In this document: piece by piece, positions 19,862 through 27,704 of the stretch
Layout: every line of letters starts with the position of its first letter
How positions within the stretch are numbered: position 1 is the first letter of the stretch
From: Bacteroidota bacterium
GTDB taxonomy: Bacteria; Bacteroidota; Bacteroidia; UKL13-3
Reading direction: 5' to 3'
DNA: 64,000 nucleotides
Assembly: GCA_027487835.1 (NCBI GenBank)
Contig: JAIYCU010000037.1
Span: forward strand, 98,712-162,711
Made by a program: the position numbers and the translations under genes
Notes under the pieces: generated by a model
Databases searched by the model: none
Seen by the model: the letters and a program-made list of their open reading frames with translations, nothing else
Told to the model about the DNA's origin: nothing

Positions 19862-21671
19862 GAGTCGGCAATTTAAATACATTCGCTTCTTGCTTAAGTA
19901 TCCTGTTTATAAAATTTTTAAACAGCGTACGCAATACATTAGCAACCAGCACTTTCTTATTATTGCTTCGGTATTTGTTTCAATTGTGGTAAGTATTGCT
20001 GCTATTTTACTAAAGTGGTTCATTCATTTTATCGAATCCCTATTACTAAACACAAATATATTGGAGCTAAGTTTGGCTAACTTGTTTTTGCCATTGCTGG
20101 GAATATTACTCTCCTTAACCTTTATTAAGTATTTTTTGAAGGGCAAGAATTTTGAGAAGGGGCTTGCGAGTATTATTTATAAAGTTACCTATAAAAAGGG
20201 AAGAATAGAGCTATATCATACTTATGCCCATTTGGTAACTAGTGCGTTTACAGTTAGTTTAGGAGGGTCTGCAGGTGTTGAGGCTCCAATAGCAGCAACG
20301 GGTTCAGCTATAGGTTCAAACCTTGCCTCTCGTTTTTTTTTAAATGATAATGACAGGAATTTATTATTGGCTTGTGGTGCAAGTGCAGGCATATCTGCAA
20401 TTTTTAATTGCCCAATTGGAGCCGTAATTTTTGCTTTAGAGGTTTTATTGAGAAAGGTTACTGTGCCAGCATTTGTTCCCTTATTAATTGCCTCAGCTAC
20501 TGCCTCTGTTATCAGTAATTTTTTTTACAAGTCGCAAATAATCAGTTTTAGCGCAGCAATTTGGCAATTAAATGATATTCCTTATTACATTTTATTGGCA
20601 ATGCTTTGTGGTGTTTTTTCAATTTATACAATCCGAGTTATTTATGGATTAGAAACTAGATTTAACAATATAAAGCTGAAATATAATAAAGCCATTTTTC
20701 AAGGATTAATTGTAGGTGGATTAATTATGTTTTCACCTTTGCTTTATGGAGAAGGTTATTTTGTAATCAATCAAATTTTGCATAATAAATTTGATGATTT
20801 TATGCAAACTATTTCCCTTCAAAGTAATTTTGGTTTCAATACAGTTTTCCTTTCATTTGTATTAGTTACCATACTATTAAAGCCAGTTGCTGCTGCATTT
20901 ACAGTGAGTGCGGGTGGGAATGGTGGAATTTTTGCACCCTCACTTTTTATTGGCGCCTTAAGTGGTTTGTTTTTTTCTAGAATTGTTAATTTATTAGGTC
21001 TTACAGATGTAAATGAATTAAACTTTGTGGTGGCAGGAATGGCCGGTTTGTTAAGTGGTGTATTAAGTGCGCCATTAACTGGTATTTTTATGATTGCTGA
21101 AATAGCAGGAGGGTATACATTATTGGTGCCATTAATGATAGTTTCAGCAGGTAGTTTTTTTGTTACACGTTTGTTTGAACCGAACTCTATTTATACAAAA
21201 AAATTGGTTCAAAGCGGTTTATTACAAAAGGCGCCTGAATTGGAACTGTTGAAAACAGTGAATGCAGAATCTGTTTTAGAAACTAATTTTCCAACACTTG
21301 ATGTTGATGTAAATTTAAGAAGCGTAACGCAATTAATCAGTGGAACTCGAAGAAATGTTTTTCCTGTAATTAGAAAAAATGGGCGTTTAGCCGGTATTGT
21401 AAGTATGGGAGATTTACGTCCTTATCTTTTTAGAACTGATTTGTATGATAAATTAACCGTAAAAGAGTTGATGCATACAGACGTAATAAAGGTGAATCAA
21501 ACAGATTCTTTGCACCATGTTTTACAAGTACTCGAGGAAAATCCAGGTGTGTTTTATATCCCTGTTCTCCATCAAGAAAAGTATGTTGGTTGTATATCTA
21601 AAAGTGTACTCCTTAATAAGTATAAAGAATTAATGCAGGAATGGATGGCACAGAACCAAGATTTATCCTAG
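19860..21671 (+). CDS. CLC-family chloride channel/transporter with CBS domains
   Basis: This 603-residue membrane protein has about ten hydrophobic helices, followed by a cytoplasmic pair of CBS domains (about residues 465-590). Anion-pathway motifs are GGSAGVEAP, which keeps the gating glutamate, and GNGGIFAPSLFIGA (GxFxP). In the helix NCPIGAVIFALEV, the position of the internal proton glutamate of the E. coli exchanger is valine, as in channel-type CLCs. I chose ATG 19860 (MSRQFKYIRF); a longer in-frame ORF from 19779 would overlap menA heavily. It ends 9 bases inside the convergent response-regulator gene. Confidence 0.88.
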   Translation: MSRQFKYIRFLLKYPVYKIFKQRTQYISNQHFLIIASVFVSIVVSIAAILLKWFIHFIESLLLNTNILELSLANLFLPLLGILLSLTFIKYFLKGKNFEKGLASIIYKVTYKKGRIELYHTYAHLVTSAFTVSLGGSAGVEAPIAATGSAIGSNLASRFFLNDNDRNLLLACGASAGISAIFNCPIGAVIFALEVLLRKVTVPAFVPLLIASATASVISNFFYKSQIISFSAAIWQLNDIPYYILLAMLCGVFSIYTIRVIYGLETRFNNIKLKYNKAIFQGLIVGGLIMFSPLLYGEGYFVINQILHNKFDDFMQTISLQSNFGFNTVFLSFVLVTILLKPVAAAFTVSAGGNGGIFAPSLFIGALSGLFFSRIVNLLGLTDVNELNFVVAGMAGLLSGVLSAPLTGIFMIAEIAGGYTLLVPLMIVSAGSFFVTRLFEPNSIYTKKLVQSGLLQKAPELELLKTVNAESVLETNFPTLDVDVNLRSVTQLISGTRRNVFPVIRKNGRLAGIVSMGDLRPYLFRTDLYDKLTVKELMHTDVIKVNQTDSLHHVLQVLEENPGVFYIPVLHQEKYVGCISKSVLLNKYKELMQEWMAQNQDLS

Positions 21672-22052
21672 TTCCATGCTATAGCCTTTGGTATGGTTTG
21701 TAAGAATTTCTTGCAATAAATCCTTTGAAAGCGGTTTTACATAGAAACCAGAAAGCAGTTCGGCAGCATTAGCTCGTTTTTGATCATTTGGGTCAAGAGA
21801 GCTGGTTAGCATAACAATAGGTGTTTCTCTTTTAATAGGTTCATATCTATCTAAAAATTCCCAACCATTTAGGCGTGGCATATTTATGTCTAATAGAATT
21901 AAGTCAAAGTTTTCCTGAGTTTTTGCAAGAAAATCTAAAGCCTCAGTGGGGTCTAAGAAATTTAGCACCTCATGTGGTATATTCAATTTTCTAAGCAGGC
22001 GTTCATTGGCCATGTTGTTGATGAAGTCGTCATCGATTTGAATAATTCTCAT
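21663..22052 (-). CDS. Single-domain response regulator receiver
   Basis: This 129-residue protein is only a receiver: acidic pair IDDD at residues 6-8, phospho-acceptor Asp in LILLDINMP (near residue 56), TS in MLTSS and Lys in VKPLS. There is no output domain, so it acts by protein contact or as a phosphorelay step. It lies 4 bases downstream of the kinase-like PAS gene, so the two probably form a pair. Bacteroidota carry many such lone receivers. Confidence 0.9.
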   Translation of the reverse strand: MRIIQIDDDFINNMANERLLRKLNIPHEVLNFLDPTEALDFLAKTQENFDLILLDINMPRLNGWEFLDRYEPIKRETPIVMLTSSLDPNDQKRANAAELLSGFYVKPLSKDLLQEILTNHTKGYSMELG

Positions 22053-22056
22053 AGTC

Positions 22057-23565
22057 TTAAATAATAAAATGTTGTGAAGCAGTTAAATTTTTATTTAGGT
22101 TTTTTATGATGTCGTCTAATTGTTTAACAGATTCGTGAATGTGGTTTAAAGTTGTTTGGTCTGCCTCGTCTGTATAGGCATACTCTTTTAAAAGTGCAGA
22201 CAAGGAAATTATATTAGCAACAGGTCTACGGATAATATGGGATAGGGTAAAGCTGTATTCTTCAAAGCGTTTATTTTGTTCAATTAAAGTTCTTTCATGA
22301 CGCTTTCTAGTAGTTATGTCATTGGTAAGTAAAACCATTCTTCCTTCATTGTATTGGTTCGGACTTAACCTAAAGAAAATAAATTCAAACCATGATTTTT
22401 CTAACTCCTCTGCGCAAGGGCTTTCTAAAAGGCTAAAATCAATTTCCATTTCAAATTCTATAATTCCAAATCCATTTAATGCTTCTTCATATTTTTCGCT
22501 TAGGCCAATTTTTTGAAGAAATGGATGTGTATGAATATTTACTTTACCACTTAATTCATTTTCGTTGGTTAGGTTTAGGTATTCTGTAAACCTTTCATTG
22601 ACCATTATTAGGTTACCAGCTGCATCAAACATTTGGAAACCAATTGGCATTTTATTTATAACTAGGTTAAGGAGTTCCTGATTTTTTCTTCTTTCCTGTT
22701 CATAGCTTCTTTTTTTAGTTATGTTTTTGCTAACGAAAGTTACGCCACAAATTTGTTGTTTATCGTCTAACATAGGGTAGGCGGTATGTTCAAAAAATAA
22801 ACTTCCTTTTTTATTGGTAACTTCTTTTTCATTACTTGCTGTTTCTCCTTTTAAAGCTTTTTCAAATAGAGTGCGCCAATAGTCTATTTCTTCTGCGCTC
22901 ATTGGGAGTTCAAAAAATGAGGATTGTAGATTTATTCTTTGGTTGAAAATCATGAAGACAAGCTTCTCAAATTTTGAGTTACCTAAAGCATAAAGGCCTT
23001 GTTCATTTAAACACCAGATGGCAGTATGCGTGCTTTCTAGTAAGGTATTTAAACTTAAGTTTGTGATGTGGAGGTCTAAGTTTCTTTTAATTAATTTTTG
23101 TTGGGCCATTTCTAACTGCTGATGAGCAGTTATAAAGAGACTAGCTAATCCAATACCTGGAATTAAGAACATGAAAATATGATGCAAAGCGATGCCTTTT
23201 AAACTTTCAATGAATGATATACCTGCTACGAAACAAATGGTATAGATGTATTTGATTTGTGTATTTTTTACCATAAAAAACGTAAAAAACACTAATGAAA
23301 CAATATATCCCGCAAAAGAGATGTGAATTGAATTGATAAAATCAAAATATAAAATCAGTAAAAAGGAAAGAGGCAAAATATACAAATAAATATTTGGTTG
23401 AGTCCATTTTCCTGCAGCATACAATCCGGCGTGAATGCTTGATATTAATAGGCACATGAACATTACATTGATGGCAAAGTTTGACTGTACACTTATAAAA
23501 ATAAATGTGGCCAATTCAAGCAAAATTATAATTCTCCTTGTAGACGCAATCAGTGGGGTATTCAT
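22057..23565 (-). CDS. PAS-domain membrane sensor with HisKA-like helix but no ATPase domain
   Basis: There are several hydrophobic N-terminal segments (about residues 8-160), then two PAS modules (about 170-290 and 295-420) and a helical segment TLSHIIRRPVANIISLSALL that resembles a HisKA H-box. The protein ends about 50 residues after the His, so the HATPase domain of a kinase is absent. The usual Glu after His is Ile. It can therefore dimerise and perhaps accept phosphate, but not autophosphorylate alone. The gene is directly followed by a lone receiver. The stop is clean, with no sign of a frameshifted ATPase domain downstream. Confidence 0.8.
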   Translation of the reverse strand: MNTPLIASTRRIIILLELATFIFISVQSNFAINVMFMCLLISSIHAGLYAAGKWTQPNIYLYILPLSFLLILYFDFINSIHISFAGYIVSLVFFTFFMVKNTQIKYIYTICFVAGISFIESLKGIALHHIFMFLIPGIGLASLFITAHQQLEMAQQKLIKRNLDLHITNLSLNTLLESTHTAIWCLNEQGLYALGNSKFEKLVFMIFNQRINLQSSFFELPMSAEEIDYWRTLFEKALKGETASNEKEVTNKKGSLFFEHTAYPMLDDKQQICGVTFVSKNITKKRSYEQERRKNQELLNLVINKMPIGFQMFDAAGNLIMVNERFTEYLNLTNENELSGKVNIHTHPFLQKIGLSEKYEEALNGFGIIEFEMEIDFSLLESPCAEELEKSWFEFIFFRLSPNQYNEGRMVLLTNDITTRKRHERTLIEQNKRFEEYSFTLSHIIRRPVANIISLSALLKEYAYTDEADQTTLNHIHESVKQLDDIIKNLNKNLTASQHFII

Positions 23566-23600
23566 GATTTCAGCGAATTCTTGTTTTTAAGCTATTCAAA

Positions 23601-23608
23601 CAAATATA
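23601..23608 (-). promoter_or_regulatory. -7 element for the PAS sensor/receiver pair
   Basis: CAAATATA on the plus strand reads TATATTTG on the minus strand and matches TAnnTTTG, 35 bases before the PAS gene start. The -33 region is only A/T-rich. Confidence 0.45.
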
Positions 23609-23712
23609 TCACTTTTTAAATAAATAAAAAGACTATTAAACCTGTATAATAAGCATTAGGAGATAAAAATTAGGTAATCCTTAGACTTAGAAATAGTTGC
23701 TTAATAATTTTA

Positions 23713-23742
23713 TTTGTGGTTTGAGAAAAATGTTTAGTTTTG
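23713..23742 (+). promoter_or_regulatory. Promoter of the tRNA gene
   Basis: TTTG (23713-23716), an 18-bp spacer and TAGTTTTG (23735-23742) fit the Bacteroidota housekeeping consensus exactly. The mature tRNA begins 20 bases later. Confidence 0.85.
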
Positions 23743-23761
23743 CAACCTGCTTTATTAAGCA

Positions 23762-23838
23762 GGGCCTATAGCTCATTCGGTTAGAGCAACTGACTCATAA
23801 TCAGTAGGTGCCTGGTTCGATCCCAGGTGGGCCCACCA
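23762..23838 (+). tRNA. tRNA with anticodon CAT (Ile2 or elongator Met)
   Basis: The cloverleaf is complete: acceptor GGGCCTA/TGGGCCC with one G-T pair, D arm GCTC...GAGC, anticodon arm ACTGA-CTCATAA-TCAGT, T arm CCTGG-TTCGATC-CCAGG, discriminator A and encoded CCA. The anticodon CAT leaves Met or lysidine-modified Ile2. The anticodon stem lacks the three G-C pairs of initiators, so it is not fMet. I cannot decide between elongator Met and Ile2 by eye. Confidence 0.95.
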
Positions 23839-23853
23839 AAGAAAATAATTAAG

Positions 23854-23886
23854 GAGTTTTGATATTTATCAAAACTCTTTTTTTTT
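23854..23886 (+). terminator. Terminator of the tRNA gene
   Basis: GAGTTTTGA... pairs with ...TCAAAACTC over 23854-23877 (9-11 bp stem, tiny loop), followed by nine T. It separates the tRNA from the nucleotidyltransferase gene, whose start lies only 15 bases beyond. Confidence 0.85.
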
Positions 23887-23901
23887 AACTTCCGACACCT
23901 A

Positions 23902-25044
23902 ATGCATCATATGTTTCCATTTAATATTGGAATAGATAATTTTACGCGGCATATTTTATTGGCAGCCTTATGTTTAGACAAGGAAAAAGCGTTATCTCAC
24001 TTTGAAAAGGTTAAGCTAGCCCTAGCCAAAATTGATACAGAAACTAATAGAGCAATTTTAAACCTGGAAGATGATACTAAAAAATTATTGGCTCAAGTTT
24101 ATTTCAATTTAAAGGATGTTGATGATAGTCTACTAGAACAATTTAAATTAGATTATAAGGCTAATACACTTAATGGGAAGTATTATTTAAACATTGCCGC
24201 TCAAATTGCAAGGGTTTTTGAGAGTAATAGAATACCCTATATGTTTTTAAAAGGTATCCCGATTGTTTTGCAGACCCACCAAAATTTTGGTGTTCGGCCT
24301 ATGACTGATATTGATGTTTTGGTGCCGCCTGAAAAATTAGAAATGGCAATGCAGATATTGGTAGAGCAATTCAGTATGAAAATTAGAAATTATGACTTGG
24401 CGTTTTATCATAATAACATCATCCATGCAATAACGTTAAGGCGTGCAGCCAATTTGCAAGTTGATTTGCATTTTTATTTCCATGATTTTGCTTACCATAC
24501 AATACATGACAATCAATTATGGGCTACTTGCCAAAAGGTTCAATTATCTTCCTCTCAATTAGGTTTTATACCCTCACCAAGCTTTTTGTTGTATAGGACT
24601 CTAATTCATGGACTAGATGGCAAAGCACACCGTTGGGTTACGGATTGTGTTGCTTTAGTTGATTTTCATGGAAAGACAATTAATTGGAAAGAAATATTTG
24701 AACTGGCAAAGAAGCAAAAAATGCTTTGGCCAGTTATTAATCGACTAAAATTTCTAAAGGAAGAATTTTCTATTCCTTTGCCAAATGAAGTTGAACTTTC
24801 AATAGCAAATGAGAAAGTTTCTATTCTTGAGCAAATTTATTTTTTTTACTATTCTAATCGCCGTGAGGTAAAATCGAGTCAATCTTACTTATTGAAATTA
24901 GTAGCTAGAACTTTTTTATTCTTAGACTTTCATTTGTATAAACGAATTAGTGAAAAAGGAAGTTTATTTAGGTATTATAATAAACGAAAGCGTGTAATTA
25001 CTTACACAAAGAAAAATTTTAGTAATAAAAGTCCATACGAATAA
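23902..25044 (+). CDS. Nucleotidyltransferase family protein (PF14907-like)
   Basis: This 380-residue protein belongs to the uncharacterised nucleotidyltransferase family that accompanies PqqD and HPr-kinase-like genes. Residues 113-141 read YMFLKG...VRPMTDIDVLV, giving the LKG turn and the metal-binding pair Asp136/Asp138. A third carboxylate is probably Asp188 in LQVDLHF. The fold class predicts NMP transfer onto a protein or small molecule; in lasso clusters its role is unproven. The start could be ATG 23902 or 23911. No promoter is obvious between the tRNA terminator and the start. A degenerate relative lies at 29054-30058. Confidence 0.8.
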   Translation: MHHMFPFNIGIDNFTRHILLAALCLDKEKALSHFEKVKLALAKIDTETNRAILNLEDDTKKLLAQVYFNLKDVDDSLLEQFKLDYKANTLNGKYYLNIAAQIARVFESNRIPYMFLKGIPIVLQTHQNFGVRPMTDIDVLVPPEKLEMAMQILVEQFSMKIRNYDLAFYHNNIIHAITLRRAANLQVDLHFYFHDFAYHTIHDNQLWATCQKVQLSSSQLGFIPSPSFLLYRTLIHGLDGKAHRWVTDCVALVDFHGKTINWKEIFELAKKQKMLWPVINRLKFLKEEFSIPLPNEVELSIANEKVSILEQIYFFYYSNRREVKSSQSYLLKLVARTFLFLDFHLYKRISEKGSLFRYYNKRKRVITYTKKNFSNKSPYE

Positions 25045-25211
25045 ATAATTATTTATTGTTCGATTTCTTTCGACCACTTTTACAAAGTTTAATTAATATT
25101 TGAATAGTGATTTTAGTTATTTTTATGACATTATTTCATTTTTAAATGGAAATATTTCATTTTTTAAATAAATAAAATTCATAGTTTTGTTTAATACATT
25201 CTAAATTAATT
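25045..25211. other. Intergenic gap inside the accessory cassette
   Basis: These 167 very AT-rich bases were searched for a precursor-peptide gene in three plus-strand frames. Only ORFs of up to nine codons were found. The region carries the promoter element of the PqqD-like gene. Confidence 0.6.
25182..25189 (+). promoter_or_regulatory. -7 element for the pqqD-like gene
   Basis: TAGTTTTG is identical to the tRNA gene's -7 element and lies 22 bases before the ATG. No TTTG is found at the -33 distance, only a T-run. Confidence 0.55.
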
Positions 25212-25634
25212 ATGACATCAGAAGTGTTTTATAGCATTGATACCACAAAAGTTGTTTTTGAAAAGTTTGAGGACGAAACTGTATTAATCAACCTTGAGAA
25301 TGGCAATTATTATGGAATTATGAAAGTAGGTAAGGATATTTTAACATTGATGGAGCAAGGAATTTCTAAACAAAATCTTGTCAGTGCTATAGCAGCCTCC
25401 TATAGTCAAGAGATAAACAAAGTTGAAGATGATATTCAATTATTCTTATCTGCCTTGTTAACGGAAGGTATAATTCAAACTTCGGAGTATGGTTCCAATA
25501 ACATCACATTTTTAGATAATAATGAGATTTATGAAATACCTGTATTAGAAAAATATTCAGATATGCAGGATTTAATTTTATTGGATCCTATTCATGATGT
25601 GAGTGCTAAAGGTTGGCCAAATAAAAATCAATAA
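25212..25634 (+). CDS. PqqD-like RiPP recognition protein with leader/precursor-like C-terminal tail
   Basis: Residues 1-90 form a PqqD-like winged-helix domain (VVFEKFEDETVLINLENGNYYGI ..., acidic helix EVDDDI-type near 72-75), the fold that binds leader peptides of ribosomal peptides. PqqD alone is about 90 residues. This protein has about 50 more, with a Tyr107-x-x-Pro110-x-Leu112-x-x-Tyr115 motif, then DMQDLILLDPIHDV and a C-terminal GWP. YxxPxL is the leader motif read by lasso-peptide B1 proteins, so the tail may itself be substrate. Ser116 and Ser131 are possible phosphorylation sites for the kinase encoded next. Fusion and role are inference. Confidence 0.75.
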   Translation: MTSEVFYSIDTTKVVFEKFEDETVLINLENGNYYGIMKVGKDILTLMEQGISKQNLVSAIAASYSQEINKVEDDIQLFLSALLTEGIIQTSEYGSNNITFLDNNEIYEIPVLEKYSDMQDLILLDPIHDVSAKGWPNKNQ

Positions 25635-25663
25635 TCGAATAATTCACCCCACATATAATTTTA

Positions 25664-26716
25664 TTGAATACCATTATTAATCTGATAGATTATTTTGAGA
25701 ATAGTCTAAAACTTATTCAGTTAAAATTTGAGGAGTTTTCAGTTAGGCATTCGCTAACATTTATTGCAGATGAAAAACAAGTTAATCTGTATTTTTCAAA
25801 TGATATTTTATTTTCAAAATTGACACCAGCATTTGGGCATTTAGAAAGTAGTCTATGTATAGAATCTAAGTTAGATGTTTATGTTTTAGACGAAAAATGT
25901 GTGCCAATTTCCTTTTTATCACCACCTTGGATTTATGACGTATCTGAGGGTATTAATGATGTTTGGATAAACGATGATAGTAAGCTAAAAATTCTCCATC
26001 AACCTGCTAAAAATACTTTAATAATGCTTAACCTACTCAGCAATAAAGCTATTTATTGGGTAAAATCTGGGCATCAAATTCCTTATTATGAAAGCAGCGC
26101 TCCTCTTAGACCAATTTTACATTGGTGGATGAGTTCAATGGGCTCGCAACTTTTACATGCAGCAGCGGTTGGACTTAATAACACGGGGATACTATTGGTT
26201 GGAAAGGGTGGGTCTGGAAAATCTAATACAGCAATTTCTTGCCTCAATTCAAATTTGTATTATACAGCTGACGATTATTCTTTATTATCATTTAATCCAT
26301 ATCCAACTGCTTTTAGTTTGTATGCAACAGGAAAGTTGCTTTTCGAGGATGTGCATCGGTATCCATTTCTAAACGATGTTCAATCCAAAGAAGCAGATGA
26401 TGGTTTACAAGATGAAAAGGCATTGTTTTTTTTGTACCCAAAATTACAAGAAAAGTTACTTAAATCATTTTTAATCAAAGCAGTTTTTATACCAAAGGTT
26501 ACGCGAAGTGAATTTCCTAAAATTACCCCAATATCATCTTCCAAAGCTTATTTAGCGCTTGCACCTTCAACTATTTTTCAGATGCATGGTGAAAAGGAAC
26601 GAACCCATGATAATATTGTTAAATTATTAAAAGAGGTTCCTAGTTTTTTGTTTGAGTTAAGCGAAGAACCTATAAAAAATACGGATGCAATTTTTAAATT
26701 CTTGACTGGGAAATAA
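25664..26716 (+). CDS. HPr kinase/phosphorylase-like serine kinase
   Basis: This 350-residue protein has an HPr-kinase-like C-terminal P-loop domain: His165 in LLHAAAVG, Walker A GKGGSGKS at about residues 180-187 and Asp203-Asp204 in TADDYSLL. There is no PTS context. In paeninodin-type lasso clusters, homologues phosphorylate a serine of the precursor, and the PqqD-like gene 29 bases upstream suggests the same kind of target. No ATG exists near the 5' end; the TTG at 25664 is the best start. The N-terminal 140 residues resemble no domain I recognise. Confidence 0.78.
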   Translation: MNTIINLIDYFENSLKLIQLKFEEFSVRHSLTFIADEKQVNLYFSNDILFSKLTPAFGHLESSLCIESKLDVYVLDEKCVPISFLSPPWIYDVSEGINDVWINDDSKLKILHQPAKNTLIMLNLLSNKAIYWVKSGHQIPYYESSAPLRPILHWWMSSMGSQLLHAAAVGLNNTGILLVGKGGSGKSNTAISCLNSNLYYTADDYSLLSFNPYPTAFSLYATGKLLFEDVHRYPFLNDVQSKEADDGLQDEKALFFLYPKLQEKLLKSFLIKAVFIPKVTRSEFPKITPISSSKAYLALAPSTIFQMHGEKERTHDNIVKLLKEVPSFLFELSEEPIKNTDAIFKFLTGK

Positions 26717-26731
26717 CTCATTTCAAAGGTT

Positions 26732-27673
26732 ATGAAACAAATAATTTACATCGGGTTACATTCTCAAACGTTGAATAATTCAGGTGGAATAATTTCTGGT
26801 TCTGAAATTACCACTAATGGTATCTATAATGCTTTTTTAAAATATCAAGACGAGTTTCAGGTGCTTAGATTTGCCCCAGGGAACTACGAAAATATTTCTG
26901 CAAGTATTCTTGATCTAGTTATTATTGAAGGTTGGCATCCAAGTCTACCAGAATTCATTTCTGTTGTTAGAAAGTTTAATGCTAAGGTTAAAATCTTGTT
27001 TTGGAACCTATCTTTCTATGGGTTTAATGGCGTAGTAAAGTTGGATGTAGATGGTTTTCTTTCAAATTCAAGAAAGAATACACATTTACTAAATCGAATC
27101 AAACCTGCTAAATATTTAATGTTGGCGGCTGATGTCGATACCTTTAAATTAATTAATTCGCCCAAAACAGTTGAAAGAGAAGTTGTTTATCTTGGCATGT
27201 ATCATCCAAGTAAAAGTGAAGCTGTAGAGAAGCTCATTCTACATGAAGCAAGTGATTTTAATTTAGAAATTTATGGTCATGGTTGGGAAACTAATCCAAT
27301 TTTAAATAGCTACTCGAAAGGAGTGTTACCTTATCATAAAATGGTAAGTTTGTATAATAGTTCAAAAGTGGTTTTGGGAGTTACCGAGGATAGACAACGG
27401 AAGTTTGGAATGATAAATAATCGTGTTTTTGAAGCATTGGCTTGCGGCGCTTTTTTTGTATCTGAGCACTTTATTGAATTGGAACAAACTTTTGGAGATT
27501 TAATATTTTACTCAAAGAATATAGGTGATACGCGCAAGTCAATTAAAATAATATTAGATAACTATGAACAATTTAATTCGCAAAGGTTTAATATTATTTC
27601 TTTTATAAGAAATAATCATTCTTATGAGCATCGAACGCACGAATTTATAAGTTTTTATCATGATTTATTATGA
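26732..27673 (+). CDS. Glycosyltransferase family protein, CgeB-like (GT-B fold)
   Basis: This 313-residue protein has an N-terminal Rossmann part with IEGWHPSLPEFI and SFYGFNG. The C-terminal nucleotide-sugar-binding half contains YGHGWE, LPYHKMVSLYNSSKVVLGV and MINNRVFEALACGAFFVSE, the pattern of the CgeB-like Glyco_trans_1_2 domain. It follows the kinase by 15 bases in the same direction. The sugar and acceptor are unknown. Confidence 0.8.
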   Translation: MKQIIYIGLHSQTLNNSGGIISGSEITTNGIYNAFLKYQDEFQVLRFAPGNYENISASILDLVIIEGWHPSLPEFISVVRKFNAKVKILFWNLSFYGFNGVVKLDVDGFLSNSRKNTHLLNRIKPAKYLMLAADVDTFKLINSPKTVEREVVYLGMYHPSKSEAVEKLILHEASDFNLEIYGHGWETNPILNSYSKGVLPYHKMVSLYNSSKVVLGVTEDRQRKFGMINNRVFEALACGAFFVSEHFIELEQTFGDLIFYSKNIGDTRKSIKIILDNYEQFNSQRFNIISFIRNNHSYEHRTHEFISFYHDLL

Positions 27674-27704
27674 GCGTTTGTTATATTAAAGTGTTTTAAT
27701 TTTT

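Noticed and set aside
23811-23823. tRNA T-arm GGTTCGATCC as a member of the GGTT...AACC word family
   Set aside because: This is the normal TPsiC loop of a tRNA and does not match the AACC arm.
25045-25211. Separate precursor-peptide gene in the accessory cassette
   Set aside because: Only ORFs of at most nine codons occur on the plus strand, none with a leader-like motif.
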